Source of the DNA: JADKCL01 sp046050405
Lineage (GTDB): Bacteria > Bacteroidota > Bacteroidia > J057 > JADKCL01
Reading direction: 5' to 3'
NCBI GenBank assembly: GCA_046050405.1
Contig: JBJOPY010000255.1
Location: forward strand, 1-12,420
DNA length: 12,420 nucleotides
The stretch's first letter is position 1; every line of letters begins with the position of its first letter. Below, piece after piece: positions 1 through 6,408 of the stretch. The position numbers and the translations under genes were made by a program. The notes beneath the pieces are model-generated. The model searched no databases. It worked only from the letters and a program-made list of their open reading frames with translations, and had not been told where the DNA came from.

Positions 1-260
1 TTCAGCAACTCCGAAAGCATATCCAAATTCAAGGGCATGTATTCCACACGGTCGTTGTTCTTGAACCCGACCTTCGGGATACGACGGTACAGCGGCATCT
101 GACCACCTTCGAACCAAGCGCGGTACTTATAGCCTGAACGGGACTGAGCCCCCTTATGCCCCTTCGTGGAAGTACCGCCACGCCCTGAGCCTTGCCCTCT
201 TCCAAGGCGTTTATTGACTTTGGTGGAGCCTTCAGTAGGCTTCAATGTATGCAAATTCAT
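1..260 (-). CDS. rplO: 50S ribosomal protein L15 (uL15), C-terminus cut by window edge
   Basis: Large-subunit protein L15 binds 23S rRNA and helps late assembly of the 50S particle. Only the first 86 codons are present; the rest lies beyond the left edge. The visible part has the family's glycine-rich basic N-terminal segment (residues 18-43, RLGRGQGSGRGGTSTKGHKG and onward to SRSG), then FEGGQMPLYRRIPKVGF at about 50-66, a hallmark of bacterial L15. It starts at an ATG just 2 nt after the rpmD stop, so it is probably translated by coupling. The rpmD-rplO order is the standard spc-operon order, and secY would be expected next. The identification is secure; the intactness of the C-terminus cannot be judged. 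Confidence 0.96.
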   Translation of the reverse strand, partial: MNLHTLKPTEGSTKVNKRLGRGQGSGRGGTSTKGHKGAQSRSGYKYRAWFEGGQMPLYRRIPKVGFKNNDRVEYMPLNLDMLSELL

Positions 261-262
261 GA

Positions 263-442
263 CTATGCCTCCTCGACTTTAACTAAATGACTGACCTGCT
301 TCACCATCCCGATGACCGCAGGAGTAGCCGTATGAACCACGGTGCGATTGATCTTTCCGAGTCCCAATGCTTCAATCGTCCTCCTTTGACCTGCCGGGCG
401 ACCGATCATGCTTCTAACCTGTGTTACCTTTATCTGGGTCAT
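263..442 (-). CDS. rpmD: 50S ribosomal protein L30 (uL30)
   Basis: A 59-residue protein read directly from the minus strand; it is the short bacterial form of L30, which sits on the 23S rRNA of the large subunit. It begins MTQIKVTQVRS and contains IGRPAGQRRTIEALGLGKIN at about 13-32, followed by VVHTATPAVIGMVKQVSHLV, the normal L30 fold in the normal order. The ATG lies 3 nt after the rpsE stop, and the TAG stop is 2 nt before the rplO ATG. No Shine-Dalgarno is visible. The length agrees with the usual 58-60 residues, and the position between rpsE and rplO is the canonical one. Nothing is odd about it. Confidence 0.96.
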   Translation of the reverse strand: MTQIKVTQVRSMIGRPAGQRRTIEALGLGKINRTVVHTATPAVIGMVKQVSHLVKVEEA

Positions 443-445
443 ATT

Positions 446-964
446 TCAACCATTAAAAATCTTTTCCAAATTCACACCGCGCTGCTGAGCAACCCCGTAT
501 GCATCACGAATTTCACAAAGAGCCTCGACCGTAGCCTTCACCACATTGTGGGGATTAGAGGAGCCCAGGGATTTCCCTATCACATCCCTGACACCCGCTG
601 CGACCAACACTGCCCGCATCGCACCACCAGCCAGAACCCCCGTACCCGGGGAGGCAGGCTTCAACAACACTCGAGCGGCGCTAAATTTAGTGAAAATTTC
701 ATGCGGAACCGTTCCATTCTTTGTGACCGACACCTTGACAAGGTTTTTCTTTGCATCGTCCACAGCTTTTGCAATGGCGTCCACCACTTCCTTGGCCTTG
801 CCCAGACCGTGTCCCACCGTTCCATTTCCATCACCGACGACCACGATCGCTGCGAAGCTGAACCTCCGTCCGCCTTTCACCACCTTTGCAACGCGCTGGA
901 TTTTCACCACTGTTTCGGTGAGTTCCACATCGCTATTCTTAACCCTATTCTTATTGCTTTGCAT
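446..964 (-). CDS. rpsE: 30S ribosomal protein S5 (uS5)
   Basis: Small-subunit protein S5 (172 residues) lines the mRNA entry region with S3 and S4 and affects decoding accuracy. The N-terminal double-stranded RNA-binding-like domain is seen at about 14-80, with VVKGGRRFSFAAIVVVGDGN (28-47) and GHGLGKAKEV (51-60). The C-terminal domain contains VLLKPASPGTGVLAGGAMRAVL and the GVRDVIGKSLGSSNPHNVVKAT stretch typical of the family. The start ATG is 11 nt after the rplR stop, and the stop is 3 nt before rpmD. The length is close to the family's usual 165-175. A long open frame exists on the opposite strand but has no ribosomal or other recognisable character. Confidence 0.98.
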   Translation of the reverse strand: MQSNKNRVKNSDVELTETVVKIQRVAKVVKGGRRFSFAAIVVVGDGNGTVGHGLGKAKEVVDAIAKAVDDAKKNLVKVSVTKNGTVPHEIFTKFSAARVLLKPASPGTGVLAGGAMRAVLVAAGVRDVIGKSLGSSNPHNVVKATVEALCEIRDAYGVAQQRGVNLEKIFNG

Positions 965-975
965 CGTGATATCGT

Positions 976-1335
976 TTAGAAAATTAAGCCACCTTCTCTT
1001 GCACCATCAGCAAGAGCCTTCAAACGGCCGTGATATTTGAAGCCGTTCCTATCAAAAACCACAGCTTCTATGCCTTTGTCTTTGGCAAGCCTTGCGATTT
1101 CCAAGCCAACCAACCGACTGACAGCTGTTTTCGTACCATTGTCCTTGACGATCGCCTTGGACCGGGAGGATGTACCTACCAAGGTAGCACCCGCCAAGTC
1201 ATCGATGAGTTGTGCATAGATCTCACTGTTGCTGCGAAATACAGAAAGACGAGGCCTTTCAGCGGTTCCGCTAATCTTCTTGCGGATTCCCTTTTTGATG
1301 CGTATCCTACGCAAGGTATTATTATTGGCTCCCAT
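976..1335 (-). CDS. rplR: 50S ribosomal protein L18 (uL18)
   Basis: L18 (119 residues) binds 5S rRNA together with L5 and L25-type proteins and joins it to the 50S central protuberance. The basic N-terminus (RRIRIKKGIRKKISGTAERP, about 9-28) is followed by LSVFRSNSEIYAQLIDD (30-46) and, near the end, GFKYHGRLKALADGAREGGL, matching L18 along its whole length. The ATG lies 6 nt after the rplF stop and there is no clear Shine-Dalgarno. Size and location between rplF and rpsE are standard for the spc operon. Confidence 0.98.
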   Translation of the reverse strand: MGANNNTLRRIRIKKGIRKKISGTAERPRLSVFRSNSEIYAQLIDDLAGATLVGTSSRSKAIVKDNGTKTAVSRLVGLEIARLAKDKGIEAVVFDRNGFKYHGRLKALADGAREGGLIF

Positions 1336-1341
1336 ATTGTC

Positions 1342-1899
1342 TTACTTTTTAGCTGCTGCTTTACCTGCTTTCCTGCGAACATCCTCGCCCACGTAGCGAA
1401 TTCCTTTGCCCTTGTAGGGTTCCGGACCTCTCAAGGAGCGAATCTTGGCTGCGAAGTGTCCGACCAGTTGCTTATCGTTCCCCTTCAAAGTGATACGAGG
1501 GTTGAAGCCTTTCTTGGTCTCCGTCGCGACGGAGATTTCTTTCGGCAGGATCACCATCATCAAGTGAGAGTAGCCCAGATTCAGCTCCAAAGCTTGACCC
1601 GTGGCCTCTGCTTTGTAACCAACTCCGATCACTTCCAGTTCACGCGTGAAACCTTCTGAGACGCCAATCACCATATTGTTGATCAACGTTCTGTAGAGAC
1701 CATGTGCAGCGCGATGCCTGATTTGATCCGTAGGGCGAGAAATTTCTACTTTGCCCTCATTGATCACGACCTTCAAGTCGGGATCCACCGTCTGTTGTAG
1801 CTGACCCTTGGATCCCTTGACCGTGACCAAGTTGTTGGCATCTACAGTGACGCTCACACCTTTGGGGAGGTCTATCGGTTTCTTACCTATCCTTGACAT
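1342..1899 (-). CDS. rplF: 50S ribosomal protein L6 (uL6)
   Basis: L6 (185 residues) binds 23S rRNA helix 97 and the sarcin-ricin loop region, near the factor-binding site where EF-G acts. It opens MSRIGKKPIDLPKGVSVTVD and has two repeated alpha/beta domains: the first contains HRAAHGLYRTLINNMVIGVS (62-81), the second LELNLGYSH (104-112). The signature GPEPYKGKGIRYVGEDVRRK (158-177) is the hallmark of L6, followed by a short Ala/Lys tail. The ATG is 9 nt after the rpsH stop. The length is near the usual 175-185. Residues 113-116 (LMMV), where many relatives read PVxx, are the only small deviation I notice. Confidence 0.98.
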   Translation of the reverse strand: MSRIGKKPIDLPKGVSVTVDANNLVTVKGSKGQLQQTVDPDLKVVINEGKVEISRPTDQIRHRAAHGLYRTLINNMVIGVSEGFTRELEVIGVGYKAEATGQALELNLGYSHLMMVILPKEISVATETKKGFNPRITLKGNDKQLVGHFAAKIRSLRGPEPYKGKGIRYVGEDVRRKAGKAAAKK

Positions 1900-1908
1900 G
1901 ATTCTTGT

Positions 1909-2307
1909 TCAATAAACGTAACACAAAACCTCACCGCCGATGTTCAATTCCCTAGCCTCCTTGTCAGTCATGACGCCCTTAGAGGTTGTAAGGATGGCGA
2001 TACCCATACCATTGATGACCCTCGGCATTTTTTCCACGCCAGTATATTTCCGCAAGCCAGGCTTGCTGATGCGCGTAAGCCCAGAAATGGCCGACCGCTT
2101 GCTGATCGCGTCGTACTTCAAGGCAATCTTGATAAAGCCTTGCGGACCCTCCTCCACGAATTTGTAGCGGGCGATATAGCCCTTTTCATAGAGCACCTTC
2201 GTCAGGCCTTTCTTAAGGTTGGAAGCAGGGATATCGACTACGCGGTGCCCGGCCCGGATTGCATTCCTGACTCTGGTCAGGTAGTCTGCGATCGAATCTG
2301 TGGACAT
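1909..2307 (-). CDS. rpsH: 30S ribosomal protein S8 (uS8)
   Basis: S8 (132 residues) is a primary 16S rRNA-binding protein of the central domain and, in E. coli, the translational repressor of the spc operon. I placed the start at the ATG giving MSTDSIADYLTRVRNA, which matches family N-termini. The open frame extends 10 codons upstream to 2337, but that stretch (MLLNLAGKKV) runs into the end of rpsN and lacks family character. C-terminal landmarks are ISKPGLRKYTGVEKMPRVIN (80-99) and GIAILTTSKGVMTDKEAREL (102-121), ending GGEVLCYVY. The gap to the rpsN stop is 7 nt and A-rich. The length agrees with the usual 128-133. Confidence 0.97.
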   Translation of the reverse strand: MSTDSIADYLTRVRNAIRAGHRVVDIPASNLKKGLTKVLYEKGYIARYKFVEEGPQGFIKIALKYDAISKRSAISGLTRISKPGLRKYTGVEKMPRVINGMGIAILTTSKGVMTDKEARELNIGGEVLCYVY

Positions 2308-2314
2308 AACTTTT

Positions 2315-2584
2315 TTACCAGCTAGATTTAGTAACACCTGGAATCCTACCTGCGAGGGCTAATTCCCTGAACTTAATGCGAGAGATGCCAAATTTCCGGA
2401 TGTAGGCCCTTGGGCGCCCGGTAAGGAGACAACGGTTCTTTAACCGGACGGGCGAGGAATCACGGGGCAGAAGTGCCAGAGCAGTCCAATCGCCGGACTC
2501 CTTGAGAGCCTTACGCTTGGCTGCAAACTTTGCGACCATTTTCTCTCTCTTCTTTTGACGAGCAATGATGGATTTCTTTGACAT
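2315..2584 (-). CDS. rpsN: 30S ribosomal protein S14, zinc-independent type (uS14)
   Basis: S14 (89 residues) sits in the head of the small subunit with S3 and S10. It begins MSKKSIIARQKKREKMVAKF, and the core NRCLLTGRPRAYIRKFGISR (50-69) is followed by the terminal IPGVTKSSW. Only one cysteine (C52) is present where the zinc-binding form has a four-cysteine knuckle, so this is the longer, zinc-free (C-minus) paralogue. It therefore does not need a zinc-responsive backup for metal binding. The ATG is 3 nt after the rplE stop. Length and placement between rplE and rpsH are standard. Confidence 0.97.
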   Translation of the reverse strand: MSKKSIIARQKKREKMVAKFAAKRKALKESGDWTALALLPRDSSPVRLKNRCLLTGRPRAYIRKFGISRIKFRELALAGRIPGVTKSSW

Positions 2585-2587
2585 ATC

Positions 2588-3148
2588 TTATGCTTTTTTC
2601 ATGCCTTGAAAGGGCATACCGAATTCTTTCAACAATGCTATTCCCTCCTCATCGGTGTGGGCAGAAGTCACAATGGTAATGTCCATTCCACCGATTTTGT
2701 CGATCTTGTCCACGTCAATCTCCGGGAAGATGATCTGCTCCTTTACGCCTAGATTGTAGTTTCCACGGCCGTCGAATGACTTCGGGGAGACTCCACGGAA
2801 GTCACGAACCCTTGGCAAGGCCACATTGACCAGGCGATCCAAGAATTCGTACATCCGATCCCGGCGAAGGGTCACCCTACAGCCAATCGCCATACCTTGG
2901 CGTAGCTTGAAATTGGAAATATCTTTCTTGGATTTCGTGATCACCGGCTTCTGACCCGAGATCAGGCTGAACTCGTTGGCTGCGTATTCAAGAACCTTTT
3001 TGTCAGAGATCGCATCCCCCAAACCCCGAGAAAGGCAGATTTTCTCAATTCTCGGCACCTGCATGACGGAGGAGTACCCAAACTGAGCCATCAAGGCAGG
3101 AATGATCCTTGACTTATACTCTTTTGCTAATCTTGCTTCGTAAGCCAT
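2588..3148 (-). CDS. rplE: 50S ribosomal protein L5 (uL5)
   Basis: L5 (186 residues) binds 5S rRNA and contacts the P-site tRNA and S13 at the central protuberance. I chose the ATG giving MAYEARLAKEYKSRIIPALM, 2 nt after the rplX stop. The open frame reaches 3193, but that 15-residue addition overlaps the end of rplX and looks unlike L5. Family landmarks follow in order: VPRIEKICLSRGLG (about 32-45), LISGQKPVITKSKKDISNFK (62-81), GCRVTLRRDRMYEFLDRLVN (88-107), RDFRGVSPKSFDGRGNYNLG (114-133), and EQIIFPEIDVDKIDKIGGMD. The length is slightly over the E. coli 179. The identification is certain; the start is well supported. Confidence 0.98.
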   Translation of the reverse strand: MAYEARLAKEYKSRIIPALMAQFGYSSVMQVPRIEKICLSRGLGDAISDKKVLEYAANEFSLISGQKPVITKSKKDISNFKLRQGMAIGCRVTLRRDRMYEFLDRLVNVALPRVRDFRGVSPKSFDGRGNYNLGVKEQIIFPEIDVDKIDKIGGMDITIVTSAHTDEEGIALLKEFGMPFQGMKKA

Positions 3149-3150
3149 TG

Positions 3151-3522
3151 TTATTTGATAATTTCTCCTGTTTTCTTGCTTACCCTCACCCAACCATTTT
3201 CAGTCTTCTTCCTTCCAATGCGTGTGGCTTTGCCAGTTTTGGGTTCGATCAGCATCAAATTCGATACATGAATCGCTGCCTCCATCTCCACAATGGAACC
3301 TTGCTCCTTTTGGTTTTGGGGCTTCTTGTGCTTGATGACAATGTTAAGCCCCTTTACAAACGCACGGCTCTGAACCACTCCAGTGAGCTTGTCGCGCTTG
3401 TGGACGATTTTGAGCACTTCCCCTGTCTTGCCCTTGTCACGGCCGGAGAGAACTGTTACCTGGTCTCCCCTTTTGATGTGCAACTTGAGTCGCTCGTTGA
3501 ATTTTCTCCTAGACGTAGTCAT
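3151..3522 (-). CDS. rplX: 50S ribosomal protein L24 (uL24)
   Basis: L24 (123 residues from this start) is an assembly-initiating protein that binds the 5' end of 23S rRNA. A KOW motif is clear at about 16-38 (IKRGDQVTVLSGRDKGKTGE and onward). GLNIVIKHKKPQ then leads to GSIVEMEAAIHVSNLMLI, the bacterial L24 core. The start is an ATG giving MTTSRRKFNERLK. A TTG two codons upstream (position 3528) is in frame and would add two residues, but an ATG is the simpler choice and the protein fits either way. It lies 14 nt after the rplN stop. The stop is 2 nt from the rplE ATG, so E. coli's S8-binding rplX-rplE spacer is not present here. Confidence 0.96.
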   Translation of the reverse strand: MTTSRRKFNERLKLHIKRGDQVTVLSGRDKGKTGEVLKIVHKRDKLTGVVQSRAFVKGLNIVIKHKKPQNQKEQGSIVEMEAAIHVSNLMLIEPKTGKATRIGRKKTENGWVRVSKKTGEIIK

Positions 3523-3536
3523 AGTCAATCACTAAA

Positions 3537-3905
3537 TTATATCACCTCGGGAGCCAACGAAACAATCTTCATGTAATTCTTCTCACGCAACTCCCTGGCC
3601 ACAGGGCCAAATATACGTGTCCCACGGGGCTCACCCTCACCATTGATAATGACGGCAGCATTGTCGTCAAAGCGGATGTAGGATCCATCGCGACGGCGAA
3701 CTTCCTTTTTGGTACGCACCACGACGGCGCGTACTACATCCCCCTTTTTTACGTTGCCATTCGGATCGGCGGATTTCACAGAACAGATGATGCGGTCACC
3801 GATTCTGGCATACCTGCGCTTCGTACCACCGAGAACGCGGATTACAAGGAGCCTTTTTGCCCCACTATTGTCGGCGACATTGAGTCGTGATTCCTGCTGT
3901 AGCAT
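3537..3905 (-). CDS. rplN: 50S ribosomal protein L14 (uL14)
   Basis: L14 (122 residues, exactly the usual bacterial size) sits on the subunit interface, where it bridges to 16S rRNA and pairs with L19. It begins MLQQESRLNVADNSGAKRLL, the standard N-terminus. Then come VLGGTKRRYARIGDRIICSV (25-44), GDVVRAVVVRTKKEVRRRDG and the family signature GEPRGTRIFGPVARELREKN (92-111). The ATG lies 3 nt after the rpsQ stop. This gene opens what is the spc operon in E. coli. Here there is no room for a separate promoter, so it continues the S10 transcript. Confidence 0.98.
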   Translation of the reverse strand: MLQQESRLNVADNSGAKRLLVIRVLGGTKRRYARIGDRIICSVKSADPNGNVKKGDVVRAVVVRTKKEVRRRDGSYIRFDDNAAVIINGEGEPRGTRIFGPVARELREKNYMKIVSLAPEVI

Positions 3906-3908
3906 TGC

Positions 3909-4187
3909 TTATTTCGCTTTTTCGATGATTTCTACCAATCTCCAACGCTTCTTCTTACTCAGTGGTCGGGTTTCCATGATGCGCACGGTATCGCCAATCC
4001 CCGCCTCGCCTTTCTCGTCATGAGCCATCAGCTTGGTGCTCTTCTTCATGAACTTGCCGTAGATGGGGTGCTTGATTTTACGCTCCACGACCACGGTAAT
4101 GGATTTGTCCATTTTATTGCTGGATACCCTTCCGATCCTTTCCTTGCGCAGGTTCCGGATTTCCGTTGTGCTATTCTCAGTGCTCAT
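3909..4187 (-). CDS. rpsQ: 30S ribosomal protein S17 (uS17)
   Basis: S17 (92 residues) is a primary 16S rRNA-binding OB-fold protein of the 5' domain. The core runs RKERIGRVSSNKMDKSITVV from about 14, then VERKIKHPIYGKFMKKSTKL, KGEAGIGDTVRIMETRPLSK and KKRWRLVEI, all diagnostic of S17. It has about ten extra polar residues at the N-terminus (MSTENSTTEI) compared with E. coli S17 (84 residues), a common small variation. The start ATG is 15 nt after the rpmC stop, and the rpmC-rpsQ-rplN order is canonical. Confidence 0.97.
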   Translation of the reverse strand: MSTENSTTEIRNLRKERIGRVSSNKMDKSITVVVERKIKHPIYGKFMKKSTKLMAHDEKGEAGIGDTVRIMETRPLSKKKRWRLVEIIEKAK

Positions 4188-4202
4188 AATGCTTGCTGAT
4201 TG

Positions 4203-4397
4203 TTACTTGTTGGACTGACGCTCCGTCAAGATCGTATTCATCCTTGCAATGTCCTTTCTAATCGTCCTGAGCTTGGCAGGACTTTCGATTTCAGAGATCG
4301 CGTGGTTAAACTTCATTTTCTGAAGGAGTTCGCTATCTTCTTTGATGCGTGCCCGAATTTCATCGTCGGTCAGCTCCCTAATCTCTTTTGCCTTCAT
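4203..4397 (-). CDS. rpmC: 50S ribosomal protein L29 (uL29)
   Basis: L29 (64 residues) is a small two-helix protein beside L23 at the polypeptide exit tunnel, near the docking site for trigger factor and SRP. It starts MKAKEIRELTDDEIRARIKE, continues with a long amphipathic helix containing LLQKMKFNHAISEIESPAKL (24-43), and ends with RTIRKDIARMNTILTERQSN. The RTIRKDIARMNTIL segment is the L29 signature. The ATG lies 5 nt after the rplP stop. Size and neighbours are standard for the S10 block. Confidence 0.97.
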   Translation of the reverse strand: MKAKEIRELTDDEIRARIKEDSELLQKMKFNHAISEIESPAKLRTIRKDIARMNTILTERQSNK

Positions 4398-4402
4398 TGC
4401 TA

Positions 4403-4822
4403 TTATTCCTGATAATCGCGTCTCACGACAAACTTAACTTTGGCAGGAAGCTTCTGAGCACCGAGACGCATGGCATCCATAGCCGTTTCCATATTCACAC
4501 CTTCAGCCTCGAACAAGATACGACCGGGCTGAACAGGGGCTGCCCAAAATTCAGGGGCACCCTTTCCTTTACCCATACGCACCTCTGCGGGCTTACGGGT
4601 CATCGGTTTGTCTGGGAAGACGCGAATCCAGATCTTTCCCTCCCGCTTCATCCGTCGGGTGATAGCCTGACGAGCAGCCTCCAGCTGCCGACTGGTGAGA
4701 AACGCAGGTTCCAGGATTTTCATTGCAAATGAGCCGAACGAAATTTCATGACCTCTCGTTGCGTTTCCCCTGACTCTGCCCTTCTGTTGCTTCCGATACT
4801 TAGTTCTTTTCGGTGAAAGCAT
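4403..4822 (-). CDS. rplP: 50S ribosomal protein L16 (uL16)
   Basis: L16 (139 residues) organises the A-site side of the 50S subunit and is needed for peptidyl-transferase activity. The N-terminus is the invariant type (MLSPKRTKYRKQQKGRVRGN). The middle contains ITRRMKREGKIWIRVFPDKP (54-73) and RKPAEVRMGKGKGAPEFWAA. The arginine in the VRMGKGKG motif corresponds to the arginine hydroxylated in E. coli L16; whether it is modified here cannot be seen. The gap to the rpsC stop is 29 nt, A/T-rich and without a Shine-Dalgarno. Length is normal. Confidence 0.98.
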   Translation of the reverse strand: MLSPKRTKYRKQQKGRVRGNATRGHEISFGSFAMKILEPAFLTSRQLEAARQAITRRMKREGKIWIRVFPDKPMTRKPAEVRMGKGKGAPEFWAAPVQPGRILFEAEGVNMETAMDAMRLGAQKLPAKVKFVVRRDYQE

Positions 4823-4851
4823 TGCTTTATTGCTTTTTAATTGATTCTATC

Positions 4852-5646
4852 TTATTTGCCTCCACGGCGGCGCCCACCGCCTCTTTCGTTGCCACTGCGG
4901 TCTCCGCGATCCCCACGATCTCTACCCTCGAAGCGGTCACCACGTCTTCCGCCAGGACCAGAACTCATTCCACTGGTTGGACGCTTCTCGACCATGCCCG
5001 CATTCGGTGACAGATCAACTTTGCCGTACAGTTCTCCCTTGAAAATCCAAACCTTGACACCAATGATCCCATAGATCGTTTTAGCCTCCGTCAGAGCGTA
5101 GTCAATGTCGGCGCGAAGGGTCTGGAGCGGCACACGACCATCCTTGTACATCTCTGTGCGCGCAATCTCGGCTCCTCCGAGACGTCCTGCACACATCACC
5201 TTGCAGCCTTCGGCACCCATTCTCATGGTAGAGGCAAGAGCCGTTTTCATCGCACGACGGAAGGAAATCCTTGCTGCCAATTGGCCTGCGATCGTCTCGC
5301 CTACGAGTCGCGCATCCAATTCTGGGCGCTTGATCTCGAAGATGTTGATCTGAACCTCCTTCTTGGTAATCTTCTTGATTTCTTCCTTCAATCGATCGAC
5401 CTCCTGGCCACCTCGCCCGATTACTATGCCGGGACGGGAGGTATGTATCGTGATCGTAATCCGCTTCAGCGTGCGCTCAATCACGATTTTCGCGATTCCG
5501 CCACGGTTGATCCTAGCTTCCAAGTAGGATCGGATTTTCTCGTCCTCGATCAGTTTGTCGGCATAGCTCTTTCCGCCAAACCAGTTCGATTCCCAACCTT
5601 TGGATATTCCCAGACGAAGTCCGATCGGATGTGTTTTCTGTCCCAT
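4852..5646 (-). CDS. rpsC: 30S ribosomal protein S3 with RG-rich C-terminal tail (uS3)
   Basis: S3 (264 residues) forms the mRNA entry pore with S4 and S5 and contributes to mRNA unwinding. It begins MGQKTHPIGLRLGISKGWES. The KH domain carries its GxxG loop as GRGG at 77-80 (within RPGIVIGRGGQEVDRLKEEI). The C-terminal domain is marked by RMGAEGCKVMCAGRLGGAEIARTE and VWIFKGELYGK. After residue 229 comes a low-complexity tail to the end (about 35 residues), built of Gly, Arg and Asp with GDR repeats, finishing RGGGRRRGGK. This makes the protein longer than E. coli S3 (233). Extended S3 tails are common in Bacteroidota as far as I recall. The start ATG is 6 nt after the rplV stop. Confidence 0.98.
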   Translation of the reverse strand: MGQKTHPIGLRLGISKGWESNWFGGKSYADKLIEDEKIRSYLEARINRGGIAKIVIERTLKRITITIHTSRPGIVIGRGGQEVDRLKEEIKKITKKEVQINIFEIKRPELDARLVGETIAGQLAARISFRRAMKTALASTMRMGAEGCKVMCAGRLGGAEIARTEMYKDGRVPLQTLRADIDYALTEAKTIYGIIGVKVWIFKGELYGKVDLSPNAGMVEKRPTSGMSSGPGGRRGDRFEGRDRGDRGDRSGNERGGGRRRGGK

Positions 5647-5652
5647 TTATGC

Positions 5653-6114
5653 TCAGTTCTCTTCTTTGGTGTCCAATATCAGGGTTACATGGCTGCTGCG
5701 TTTCCGAATTCGGTGGGCACGGCCTTGAGGGGCTGGCTGGAAGCGCTTCAGAGTGCGACCTTCATCCACGTAGGCCTCCTTAATGATGAGGTTTACATCT
5801 TCCAAGCGCGAACCCTCGTGCTTGGATTCCCAGTTCGAAATGGCCGACATCAGTAATTTGCGAACCGGAGCAGCCCCAGCCTTCTCTGTAAATTTCAACA
5901 CGTTCAGTGCCTTGCCAACGTCCATGCCACGTACGAGGTCAATCACCAAGCGCATTTTACGCGGCGCAATGGTGCTATTGCGGAGAAGAGCCTTGGCAGT
6001 CTCTTGACGGATGCTCTTGTAGCGCTCCGCCATTGCCTTCTTGCGCTTGGGCAGCTTTTCCAGACCCTGCGCAATCTTCTCCTTGCGTGTCAACTTTTTA
6101 ACTTGCTCAGCCAT
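5653..6114 (-). CDS. rplV: 50S ribosomal protein L22 with long basic N-terminus (uL22)
   Basis: L22 (153 residues) lines the peptide exit tunnel through a long beta-hairpin. The core begins around residue 45 (RNSTIAPRKMRLVIDLVRGM). It continues with ALNVLKFTEKAGAAPVRKLL, and the hairpin/C-terminal part (LKRFQPAPQGRAHRIRKRSS, then HVTLIL) is typical. Compared with E. coli L22 (110), about 37 extra lysine-rich residues precede the core. The start ATG overlaps the rpsS stop as TAATG, a strong sign of translational coupling and the reason for choosing it. An in-frame ATG at 6033 (Met28) would give a 126-residue protein and cannot be excluded. The preceding bases GGGAAGAAG are only weakly Shine-Dalgarno-like. 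Confidence 0.96.
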   Translation of the reverse strand: MAEQVKKLTRKEKIAQGLEKLPKRKKAMAERYKSIRQETAKALLRNSTIAPRKMRLVIDLVRGMDVGKALNVLKFTEKAGAAPVRKLLMSAISNWESKHEGSRLEDVNLIIKEAYVDEGRTLKRFQPAPQGRAHRIRKRSSHVTLILDTKEEN

Positions 6115-6398
6115 TACTTCTTCCCTTTATCTTTTTTCCTGTCGCCTGAATGACCCCTAAAGGTTCGCGTAGGGGCGAACTCGCCCAGCTTATGACCTAC
6201 CATGTTTTCCGATACGAAAACAGGAATGAACTTATTGCCATTGTGGACTGCCAAGGTATGTCCAACAAACTCCGGGGAGATCATGGATCTTCTAGCCCAT
6301 GTCTTGATAGTCTTCTTCTGACCCGAACCATTCATTTTCGCGACTTTGCGATCCAGCTTAGGGTCAATGAATGGGCCTTTTTTGAGTGATCTGGCCAT
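6114..6398 (-). CDS. rpsS: 30S ribosomal protein S19 (uS19)
   Basis: S19 (94 residues) binds 16S rRNA in the subunit head near the A-site finger, next to S13. It shows the standard MARSLKKGPFIDPKLDRKVA start, then KTWARRSMISPEFVGHTLAV (32-51), and the family signature GHKLGEFAPTRTFRGH at 68-83, with a short lysine-rich end. The start ATG is 10 nt after the rplB stop. The stop TAA shares one base with the rplV start. Length and order are canonical. Confidence 0.98.
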   Translation of the reverse strand: MARSLKKGPFIDPKLDRKVAKMNGSGQKKTIKTWARRSMISPEFVGHTLAVHNGNKFIPVFVSENMVGHKLGEFAPTRTFRGHSGDRKKDKGKK

Positions 6399-6408
6399 AT
6401 TAACTCAG

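Noticed and set aside
287..979. 230-codon open frame on the plus strand
   Set aside because: It lies opposite rpsE and rpmD, is rich in His, Cys and Ser in the way of antisense shadows, and shows no recognisable domain or start signal.
1030..1659. 209-codon plus-strand open frame opposite rplR and rplF
   Set aside because: It spans two real genes and their junction on the other strand and has no recognisable motif.
2308..2337. Upstream extension of rpsH
   Set aside because: The extra 10 residues overlap the rpsN end and do not look like S8; the internal ATG gives the standard N-terminus.
2367..2417. Ala60 in the S14 GRPRAYIRKFG motif, where many homologues have Gly
   Set aside because: I recall Ala at this place in other bacterial S14 families, so it does not appear remarkable.
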